A DNA stretch of 27,614 nucleotides from an uncultured Faecalibacterium sp. (GTDB lineage: Bacteria > Bacillota > Clostridia > Oscillospirales > Ruminococcaceae). A program made the translations under genes and the position numbers. Position 1 is the first letter of the stretch, and every line of letters begins with the position of its first letter. This document shows positions 22,237 to 27,614 of the stretch, piece after piece. Where the stretch lies: contig CAKSZM010000016.1 in NCBI GenBank assembly GCA_934525735.1, positions 1-27,614 on the forward strand. Reading direction: 5' to 3'. A model generated the notes under the pieces. The model was given only the letters and a program-made list of their open reading frames with translations, made no database searches and was not told where the DNA came from.

Positions 22237-23856
22237 ATGAAAATCATCTATTTCAACGGCAATGTCTACACCGGCGGCGAGGCGCTCGTCTCCGCCTTTG
22301 CGGTGGAAAACGGAAAGTTCGTCTTTGCCGGCTCCGATGCCGAAGCAAAGGCGCTGGCAGCGGAGGGCGACACCCTGACCGATCTGGACGGAAAATTCGT
22401 CTGCGCTGGTTTCAACGACAGCCACATGCATCTGCTCAACTACGGCGCTTCGCTGGGCGCTGCCAAGCTGGCCGAGCACACCGGCAGTCTGGCTGATCTG
22501 CAGGACGCCCTGCGGGACTTCCTTGCGGCGCATCCCCGCAAGAACGGGGCATGGCTGCGGGGCCGCGGCTGGAATCAGGATTACTTCACCGATGTGCACC
22601 GGATGCCCGACCGCTACGATCTGGACAAGGTGTCCACTGAGGTGCCCATCCTCATCACCCGCGCCTGCGGCCACTGCCTTGTGGTCAACTCCAAGGCGCT
22701 GGAGCTGCTGCCGGTGTCCAAGGACACTCCGCAGCCCGAGGGCGGCCGCATCGGTCTGGACGAGAACGGTGAGCTGGACGGCCGGTTCTATGATAACGCC
22801 ATGGATCCGCTGTATGAGTCCATCAAGGCTCCGGACCGCGAAGAGCTGAAGGAAATGATGCTGGAAGCCTGCAAGGAGCTGAACCGCTACGGTGTCACCA
22901 GCAGCCAGACCGATGACTACTGTGTCTACCGCAGCATCCCGTACTCCGAGGTAAACGAGGCGTACAAGGAGCTGGAAGCCGAAGGCAAGCTGACCGTGCG
23001 CGTGTACGAGCAGTGCAACTTTACCGAACCGGAACAGCTGCAGCAGTTCCTTGCCGACGGCAACATGACCGGCAAGGGCACCGACCGCTTCAAGATCGGA
23101 CCGCTGAAGCTGCTGGGCGACGGTGCTCTGGGCGGCCGCACCGCTTACCTGAGCAAAGGCTATGCCGACGACCCGGGCAACCACGGCTTCCCGCTGTTCT
23201 CCAAAGAGACGATGCAGGCGCTGGTGTCCTGCGCCAACGCTGCCGGGATGCAGATCGCGACCCACGCCATCGGCGATGCCTGCCTTGACATGGTGCTGGA
23301 CTGCTACGAGAACGCCCTGAAAGAGCACCCCCGCACCGACCACCGCCACGGCATCGTCCACTGTCAGGCCAGCCGCGCCGACCAGCTGGAACGCATCGAG
23401 AAGATGAACCTGCACGTCTACGCGCAGAGCATCTTCCTCGACTACGACAACCACATCGTGGAGCAGCGTCTGGGCAAGGAACTGGCTTCCACCAGTTACA
23501 ACTGGAAGACCCTGAAGGACCACGGCGTGTCCGTTTCCAACGGCACCGACTGCCCGGTGGAGCTGCCGGACGCGTTGGCCGGAATGCAGTGTGCGGTCAC
23601 CCGCACCTCCCTGCATGACCATGTTGGTCCCTACCTGCCGGAGCAGGCGTTCAGCGTGAAGGAAGCACTGGACAGCTACACCATCGAGAGCGCAAAGGGC
23701 AGCTTTGAAGAGAATGTCAAGGGCCGCATCGCGCCGGGCTATCTGGCAGATTTCGTGGTGCTGGGCGAGAACCTCTTCACCATCCCCCACGACGCCATCA
23801 AGGATGTGCCGGTTCTGGCTACCTATGTGGGCGGCGAGTGTGTCTACAAAAAGTAA
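22237..23856 (+). CDS. YtcJ-type metal-dependent amidohydrolase
   Basis: A 539-residue amidohydrolase-superfamily enzyme. The metal-binding HxH is DSHMH (H63, H65); later ligands are visible in ATHAIGD, the HRHGIVHCQ block and NGTDCPVE. The protein has the small beta-sandwich ends (MKIIYFNGNVYTGG and IAPGYLADFVVLGENLF) typical of the YtcJ/NfdA-like Amidohydro_3 family, and matches its usual length. These enzymes hydrolyse amides or related C-N bonds, and the natural substrate is usually unknown. Co-transcription with an amino-acid symporter under lysine control suggests it processes an imported or stored amino-acid derivative; that is inference. AAGGA lies upstream of ATG 22237. Confidence 0.88.
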   Translation: MKIIYFNGNVYTGGEALVSAFAVENGKFVFAGSDAEAKALAAEGDTLTDLDGKFVCAGFNDSHMHLLNYGASLGAAKLAEHTGSLADLQDALRDFLAAHPRKNGAWLRGRGWNQDYFTDVHRMPDRYDLDKVSTEVPILITRACGHCLVVNSKALELLPVSKDTPQPEGGRIGLDENGELDGRFYDNAMDPLYESIKAPDREELKEMMLEACKELNRYGVTSSQTDDYCVYRSIPYSEVNEAYKELEAEGKLTVRVYEQCNFTEPEQLQQFLADGNMTGKGTDRFKIGPLKLLGDGALGGRTAYLSKGYADDPGNHGFPLFSKETMQALVSCANAAGMQIATHAIGDACLDMVLDCYENALKEHPRTDHRHGIVHCQASRADQLERIEKMNLHVYAQSIFLDYDNHIVEQRLGKELASTSYNWKTLKDHGVSVSNGTDCPVELPDALAGMQCAVTRTSLHDHVGPYLPEQAFSVKEALDSYTIESAKGSFEENVKGRIAPGYLADFVVLGENLFTIPHDAIKDVPVLATYVGGECVYKK

Positions 23857-23869
23857 TGGCATCTGTGTC

Positions 23870-23919
23870 ATAAAACAAGAAGGAGAACTTCCCGCGGGAA
23901 GTTCTCCTTCTTGTTTTAT
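23870..23919. terminator. 50-bp perfect palindrome, bidirectional terminator
   Basis: The two halves, 23870-23894 and 23895-23919, are exact reverse complements centred on CCCGCGGG, with A-rich left and T-rich right ends. It sits 14 bases after the amidohydrolase stop and four bases from the stop of the convergent MobB gene, so it serves both strands. Confidence 0.9.
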
Positions 23920-23922
23920 ATG

Positions 23923-24429
23923 TTACAGTGCAGGCATCTGGTTCTCGATCCAGTCGGCCAGCGGGGCAAGGTCGTCCAGCGGAAAGTCTGCCCCGGGCAC
24001 ATCGCCCGCCACGGCCATCGGCTGGAAGGCCACGCTCCCGGTGCCCGCCGCCTTGCGGATGACCTCGATCTTGGGCCAGCCGCTGTCGTTGAAGCCTTCC
24101 AGCAGCACCAGATCGTAGCTGTGGCGCTCAAACAGGGCAAGCAGGTCCTGCTCGTTCAGGCGGAATTCCTCGGTCAGCAGATAGCGCCCTGCGCTGAACA
24201 CGGCCACACCGGCAGCGCCGGCATTGTGGAGCCGGGCGGTGTCGGGGTCGGCGGCGTCCAGCTCTGCCTGCCGGATGACGCCCACTTTCAGCCCGCGGGC
24301 CTTGAGCACCGGGAGCAGCGCGGCCAGCAGCGTAGTTTTGCCGCAGCCCTTGGCACCACTGACGGCCAGCACGGCCGGATGTTTGAAATTCAGTTCGGCG
24401 GCAAGCGCCTGTTTCTGTTCACTGTACAA
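23923..24429 (-). CDS. mobB: Molybdopterin-guanine dinucleotide biosynthesis protein B-like GTPase
   Basis: A 168-residue P-loop protein. Walker A GAKGCGKT is at 25-32; the MobB-type block LVLLEGFNDSGWPKIEVIR follows at about 108-126. MobB binds GTP and helps MobA attach GMP to molybdopterin, although many MobB-like proteins occur without the rest of the pathway. TTG 24429 is preferred because GGGAGGG lies seven bases upstream and the Walker A region then starts close to the N-terminus; longer readings to 24528 run into the DUF1653 gene and have no ribosome site. No mobA or moaA is seen in the window. It is probably co-transcribed with the DUF1653 gene 14 bases upstream. Confidence 0.8.
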   Translation of the reverse strand: MYSEQKQALAAELNFKHPAVLAVSGAKGCGKTTLLAALLPVLKARGLKVGVIRQAELDAADPDTARLHNAGAAGVAVFSAGRYLLTEEFRLNEQDLLALFERHSYDLVLLEGFNDSGWPKIEVIRKAAGTGSVAFQPMAVAGDVPGADFPLDDLAPLADWIENQMPAL

Positions 24430-24443
24430 AAGAAATCCCTCCC

Positions 24444-24671
24444 TTAATCTCCGATGCGGACGAACCGGGGCTGCACTTTGCCGTCCCGCTCCACGGTCTC
24501 GCACCACATGGCGGCCGGGCGCACCCAAAGCCCCCGTTCGCCGTACAGAGCGCGGTAGACCACCAGCTCTTCCTCTGTTTCGCTGTGGTGCGCCATGCCG
24601 AGCACCTGATATTCATTGCCCTTGAAATGCCGGTAGCGGCCGGGCTGAACGTTGTACTTGAATCCTTCCAT
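24444..24671 (-). CDS. DUF1653 domain protein
   Basis: A 75-residue protein matching the small DUF1653 family: GRYRHFKGNEYQVLGMAHHSETEEELVVYRALYGERGLWVRP, then M..ETVERDGKVQPRFVRI. The full short family length is present. The biochemical role is unknown; members often lie near housekeeping genes. ATG 24671 has GAGGA upstream, and a good extended -10 promoter lies 32 bases before it. It precedes the MobB-like gene on the same strand. Confidence 0.85.
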   Translation of the reverse strand: MEGFKYNVQPGRYRHFKGNEYQVLGMAHHSETEEELVVYRALYGERGLWVRPAAMWCETVERDGKVQPRFVRIGD

Positions 24672-24702
24672 GCTGTCCTCACTTCGATTTCTGACTTGAA
24701 CC

Positions 24703-24711
24703 ATTATAGCA
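24703..24711 (-). promoter_or_regulatory. Extended -10 promoter for DUF1653-mobB
   Basis: On the minus strand TGC-TATAAT (24711-24703) is a perfect -10 with the TGn extension; a -35 is poor (T-rich at about 24726-24731), as is usual for extended -10 promoters. Confidence 0.65.
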
Positions 24712-24745
24712 TACTTTCCCGCCATAAAAAAGCCGCTGCACAAAG

Positions 24746-24779
24746 AAAAAGGCGGCTGCCGCTTAAAACGGAAGCCGCC
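24746..24779 (-). terminator. Terminator of nagA
   Basis: On the minus strand GGCGGCT (24779-24773) pairs with AGCCGCC (24757-24751), followed by TTTTT (24750-24746). It lies just past the nagA stop. Confidence 0.85.
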
Positions 24780-24792
24780 GGAAAAACTGCTG

Positions 24793-25929
24793 TTACAGCT
24801 GCGCCTTGCCCATGCAGTAGGTCTGCAGGACATCGTAGTTATCGTCCAGCACCACGATATCGGCATCCTTGCCCACCTGCAGTGAACCCTTGCGGTCGTC
24901 CAGGTGCAGGCAGGCGGCCGGGTTGATGGTGCAGGCGTTCAGGGCGTAGTTGAAAGGCACCATGGCCTCTTCCACCAGAATGCGCAGGCCTTTGTTGATG
25001 TTCAGGGTGGAGCCGGCCAGCGTGCCGTCGTCCAGATGGGCGCTGCCGTCCGGGTAGACGGTGATGCGGTTGCCGCCGAAGATGTACTCGCTGCCGACGG
25101 GGGTGCCCTTGGCCATCAGGGCATCCGAGATCATGATGGCGTGGTCCGGGCCTTTGCTCATGAAGTAGTTGTTCAGGGCAGCCGGGGTGGAGTGGCAGCC
25201 GTCGCAGATGATCTCGCCGTACATGGTGCGGATGCGGTAGGCGGCACCCACCAGACCGTTGGCGCGGTGGGCAAAGGGGGACATGCCGTTGTACACGTGG
25301 GTCATGGAGCGTGCGCCGTTGGCCCATGCCATCACGGCCTGCTCGTAGGTGGCAGCGCTGTGGCCCAGGCTGACCACCACGCCGTGGGCAGTGAGGTAGC
25401 GGGTCAGGGCAAAGTTCTCGTCGTGCTCGGGGGCAAGGGTGATGTAGCGGATATGGCCCCGGGCTGCCTGCTGGTATTTCTGGAACTGCTCCACCGTGGG
25501 CTTTGCAATGTACTCGGGCGGCTGGGCACCCTTGTACTTCATGTCGAGGAAGGGGCCTTCGAAGTGGATGCCGAGGATCTCGGCGCCTTCGTAGCCGCCC
25601 TCCATCACGTCGGCCACGTTGGCCACGGCATGGGTCAGCACCTCCTCGCTCTGGGTGACGGTCGTGGCCAGAAAGCTGGTCACACCTTCGGAGACGATGT
25701 GCTTTGCCCAGTAGCGCAGGCCCTCGGGCTTTGCGTCGTTGGTGTCGAACTCATAGGCACCGTGGCAGTGGATGTCCATAAAGCCGGGGACGATGCGCTT
25801 TGCGCCGTAGTCCGCGTCGGCGGTCTTTTCGCCGTAGGGGAAGATGCCGGTGATCTTTCCGTCTTCAACTTCGAGTGCCGCCGGCACGAACTGGTCGGCG
25901 ATCCAGACTTTCTGGCTTTGGATGATCAT
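24793..25929 (-). CDS. nagA: N-acetylglucosamine-6-phosphate deacetylase
   Basis: A 378-residue amidohydrolase-fold enzyme. HxH is MDIHCH (H54, H56); E in HFEGPFLDMKYKGAQ, H in SLGHSAAT, THVYNGM (H), ICDGCH and D in MISDALMAKG are the metal and catalytic positions of NagA. The reaction removes acetate from GlcNAc-6-phosphate to give glucosamine-6-phosphate for glycolysis or cell-wall reuse. Length and motif order are normal. ATG 25929 has GGGAGGG upstream. No nagB or sugar transporter is beside it, so it appears to be transcribed alone, from a promoter near 26031-26060. Confidence 0.93.
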   Translation of the reverse strand: MIIQSQKVWIADQFVPAALEVEDGKITGIFPYGEKTADADYGAKRIVPGFMDIHCHGAYEFDTNDAKPEGLRYWAKHIVSEGVTSFLATTVTQSEEVLTHAVANVADVMEGGYEGAEILGIHFEGPFLDMKYKGAQPPEYIAKPTVEQFQKYQQAARGHIRYITLAPEHDENFALTRYLTAHGVVVSLGHSAATYEQAVMAWANGARSMTHVYNGMSPFAHRANGLVGAAYRIRTMYGEIICDGCHSTPAALNNYFMSKGPDHAIMISDALMAKGTPVGSEYIFGGNRITVYPDGSAHLDDGTLAGSTLNINKGLRILVEEAMVPFNYALNACTINPAACLHLDDRKGSLQVGKDADIVVLDDNYDVLQTYCMGKAQL

Positions 25930-26030
25930 GGAAAATGCCCTCCCGTAAAACCTTCATCATATTTCTGTCCATGCCCTCCGCGAGGAGAGCGACAAAATAA
26001 ATCCTGCAGGCAGAAATCTGCTCACAGAAA

Positions 26031-26060
26031 AAGTATACCATTTTTTGTGCGGATTGACCA
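26031..26060 (-). promoter_or_regulatory. Promoter of nagA
   Basis: On the minus strand TATACT (26036-26031) with TGGTCA (26060-26055) 18 bases upstream. The transcript would have a leader of about 95 bases before nagA; a short CCTCGCGGAGG hairpin lies in it. Confidence 0.5.
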
Positions 26061-26064
26061 GACG

Positions 26065-26379
26065 TTTGGCAATGTTTTTGAAAATTCTGGGCAAGAAAAC
26101 GGCAAGCTGGCTGTGGACTATATGGCGCAGTGCAAGCCGGGTTTCATCGATCTGGTGCTCATGGATATCATGATGCCGATGATGGACGGCTATGCGGCCA
26201 CCCGGGCCATCCGCGCGCTGAACGACCCGGCCATTGCCAATGTGCCGATCATTGCCATGACAGCCAACGCCTTTGACGAGGATATGCACTCGGCTATGAA
26301 GTCCGGAATGAACGGCTATCTCTCCAAGCCGCTGGATGCGGATAAGCTCTACGCCATGATGCGCAAGTGTCTGAAATGA
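26065..26379 (+). pseudogene. Receiver (REC) domain fragment
   Basis: From about 26095 the frame encodes the C-terminal two-thirds of a response-regulator receiver domain: IDLVLMDIMMPMMDGYAATRAIR with the phospho-accepting Asp, IIAMTANAFDED, and GYLSKPLD with the conserved Lys. The first beta strand with the acidic pair that binds magnesium is missing, and there is no ribosome site; the only in-frame candidates are GTG 26113 and ATG 26122. The sequence is typical of the C-terminal receiver of a hybrid sensor kinase, so this is probably what is left after deletion. The 5' limit given is approximate. Confidence 0.75.
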
Positions 26380-26435
26380 ATAGAAATATGCCTTCCCCCT
26401 CGGGGAAAGCCTTGGATGGGTTTTACTGTAACATG

Positions 26436-26475
26436 AAAGGGGCCGGTGCACACTTCCTCGTGCATCGGCCCCTTT
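26436..26475. terminator. Bidirectional terminator
   Basis: AAAGGGGCCG-(G)-TGCAC pairs with GTGCA-(T)-CGGCCCCTTT around ACTTCCTC. It ends two bases before the mazF stop on the minus strand and follows the receiver fragment on the plus strand. Confidence 0.85.
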
Positions 26476-26477
26476 GT

Positions 26478-26828
26478 TCAATACGAACTCAGCCCCAGGC
26501 TCACATCCAGCGCCTGATCCACCCGCTTCTGGTCCTCCGGGGTGATCTGGCCCGCCCGCTCCCGCAGGCGGTGCTTATCCAGCGTGCGGATCTGCTCCAG
26601 CAGCACGATGCTGTCCTTGGCAAGGCCGGTGTCCGCCGCCCGGATGTTGATGTGGGTGGGCAGACGGGCTTTGTCCAGCCGGGATGTAATGGCCGCTGCG
26701 ATCACGGTGGGGCTGTGACGGTTGCCGATCTCGTTCTGCACGATCAGCACCGGGCGCACGCCGCCCTGCTCCGACCCCACCACCGGCGAAAGGTCGGCGT
26801 AGAAAACTTCTCCTCTGTGTACCTCCAT
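26478..26828 (-). CDS. mazF: MazF/PemK-family endoribonuclease toxin
   Basis: A 116-residue protein close to the Gram-positive NdoA/MazF type: RGEVFYADLSPVVGSEQGGVRPV with catalytic Arg25, and IAAAITSR with Thr48. MazF cleaves mRNA at short sites in single-stranded RNA and is normally blocked by a MazE antitoxin coded directly upstream. Here 139 bases separate it from acpS and contain no antitoxin gene, only a 16-codon frame with no strong ribosome site. In Firmicutes the order acpS, (alr), ndoAI, ndoA is familiar; loss of the antitoxin in this position suggests an orphan toxin that may be regulated differently. GGGAGGGAG lies upstream of ATG 26828. Confidence 0.92.
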   Translation of the reverse strand: MEVHRGEVFYADLSPVVGSEQGGVRPVLIVQNEIGNRHSPTVIAAAITSRLDKARLPTHINIRAADTGLAKDSIVLLEQIRTLDKHRLRERAGQITPEDQKRVDQALDVSLGLSSY

Positions 26829-26967
26829 GGAATCTCCCTCCCTGCGTTCTGGAGGATGTGCCCCGCTATGTGATGCGTCCGGCGCATCCTGCCTGCTTTC
26901 AGTATGAGCGGGGCAGGGGCCGGTTATGCAGTGCGGGGCGATATTCCATTGTATGCACAGAGTACGC

Positions 26968-27372
26968 TCAGGTTTCCAGTACGCAGAAGGCCAGCGCCAT
27001 GCCGCCCTCGTGGCTCAGCGAGAGCCGGGCGGTCAGGCCGTGCTCCTGCACCCAGCTGGCAGTCCGGCCGCTGAACCGATAGGCAGGCGCACCGCTTTCC
27101 AGCCGGACGGCTTCGATCTCGCACAGGGAGAACGGCTCCCGCAGGCCGGTGCCCGCCGCCTTGAGAAAGGCTTCCTTAGCAGCAAAGTTGGCCGCTGCGC
27201 TGGCAAGGCGATGGGCGCTGCCCCGCCCGGCGGCAAACGGTTCGTCCAGCCCCAGCGCGGCGCGTTCGGCGGCGCCGTAGACCCGCCGGACAAAGGCGGA
27301 AGCGTGGGCGCTGGTGAGGCTTTTTTCCAGATGTGCGATGTCGCACAGGTCGCAGCCGATGCCGTAGAGCAT
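26968..27372 (-). CDS. acpS: Holo-[acyl-carrier-protein] synthase
   Basis: A 134-residue 4'-phosphopantetheinyl transferase. GIGCDLCDI (Asp8 binding magnesium) opens the protein and FAAKEAFLKAAGTG (Glu of the KE pair) is the second metal/CoA motif; LSLSHEGGMALAFCVL closes it. It moves phosphopantetheine from CoA onto acyl carrier protein for fatty-acid synthesis. It is slightly longer than the usual 118-126 residues. ATG 27372 has AAAGGAG upstream. It is transcribed towards mazF and probably with it. Confidence 0.93.
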   Translation of the reverse strand: MLYGIGCDLCDIAHLEKSLTSAHASAFVRRVYGAAERAALGLDEPFAAGRGSAHRLASAAANFAAKEAFLKAAGTGLREPFSLCEIEAVRLESGAPAYRFSGRTASWVQEHGLTARLSLSHEGGMALAFCVLET

Positions 27373-27474
27373 GGCAAAGCTCCTTTCTCCGCAAAAGCGG
27401 CCGGCGCAGGCTGTCAGCCTGCAAAAACAAAACCGGAAATTTTAGGCAGATTGTGCAAATTGAGGCACTTTATC

Positions 27475-27503
27475 TTGAAGTTTCCGCGCAATTCGTGTAC
27501 AAT
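27475..27503 (+). promoter_or_regulatory. Promoter of the ireB-like gene
   Basis: TTGAAG (27475-27480), 17-base spacer, TACAAT (27498-27503) with a TG two bases before it. A ribosome site AGGGGGTG (27521-27528) precedes GTG 27535. Confidence 0.7.
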
Positions 27504-27534
27504 GGGCTTAGTTCTTCCTGAGGGGGTGTATTCC

Positions 27535-27614
27535 GTGAGTGGCGAGACTGCTATTTTTTCGATCCACGACAAAAAGGACTATGAGATCCATGAGATCGTA
27601 CAGCAGGTGTACGA
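27535..27614 (+). CDS. IreB-family (UPF0297) regulatory phosphoprotein, 3'-partial
   Basis: Only 26 codons are in the window, from GTG 27535: SGETAIFSIHDKKDYEIHEI followed by VQQVY. This matches the N-terminus of IreB/UPF0297 proteins (DxTxxFxxxxKKxxxxxEILxxVYDAL), small proteins phosphorylated by the PASTA kinase IreK in enterococci. A ribosome site and a good promoter lie upstream. The gene runs off the window end, so the call rests on the short N-terminal match. Confidence 0.6.
   Translation, partial: MSGETAIFSIHDKKDYEIHEIVQQVY

Noticed and set aside
20676..23871. Two long minus-strand frames opposite the symporter and amidohydrolase
   Set aside because: His/Gly/Asp-rich shadow sequence without family features; the plus-strand genes are certain.
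24904..26379. Open frame of 491 codons on the plus strand reading into the receiver fragment
   Set aside because: All but the last hundred codons lie opposite nagA and its leader; only the receiver part is recognisable.
26829..26967. 16-codon frame as a MazE antitoxin
   Set aside because: Far too short for a MazE/NdoAI antitoxin, no DNA-binding or toxin-binding segment, no strong ribosome site.

Overview
The window looks like chromosomal DNA of a moderately GC-rich gut Clostridia, most likely Oscillospirales/Ruminococcaceae and close to Faecalibacterium. The right end supports this: acpS and an orphan mazF sit next to the start of an ireB-like gene, with a lysine riboswitch, an AgcS symporter and nagA nearby. 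Species is inferred from gene content and style, not from a marker gene.

Region 1 (1-5848, + strand): a Sel1-repeat gene broken by a one-base insertion and a nonsense codon; a large HerA/DUF87-type ATPase; an LHH (HNH/ENDO VII) nuclease-toxin gene whose GTG start overlaps the ATPase stop; a SUKH (SMI1/KNR4) immunity-like gene; and an XRE regulator with a promoter and an inverted repeat in its leader. A gene-free element of about 226 bp with inverted ends, possibly a MITE, closes the region and carries terminators for both convergent gene sets.

Region 2 (6077-18236) is the most striking part. Two divergent operons leave one palindrome-rich control region. The minus-strand operon, in transcription order, encodes a transglutaminase-like protein, a Ser/Thr protein kinase, a truncated vWA copy, a full vWA (TerY-like) protein, a PP2C phosphatase, a possible SPFH-like protein, a second HerA-type ATPase and a putative PD-(D/E)XK nuclease with a very acidic N-terminal half. 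The plus-strand operon encodes a coiled-coil protein ending in a GrpE-like domain, a DnaK-like Hsp70 and an unrecognised coiled-coil protein. The motif TTCCGAG-N6-CTCGGAA occurs just upstream of each divergent promoter, which suggests co-regulation. I read this as one conflict or stress-response system: a kinase/phosphatase/vWA switch and a dedicated Hsp70-exchange factor pair controlling an ATPase-nuclease effector. Regions 1 and 2 each contain an ATPase-nuclease pair with translationally coupled or closely abutting genes.

Region 3 (18240-20280) holds decayed remnants of extracellular-sensor/cyclic-di-GMP genes (substrate-binding, GGDEF and HD-GYP pieces) with frameshifts and fused deletions.

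Region 4 (20315-27614) is ordinary metabolism and housekeeping: an L-box lysine riboswitch with terminator ahead of an AgcS Na+/amino-acid symporter and a YtcJ-type amidohydrolase; a 50-bp perfect palindrome terminator; MobB and DUF1653 genes; nagA; a receiver-domain fragment; mazF; acpS; and the first 26 codons of an ireB-like gene.
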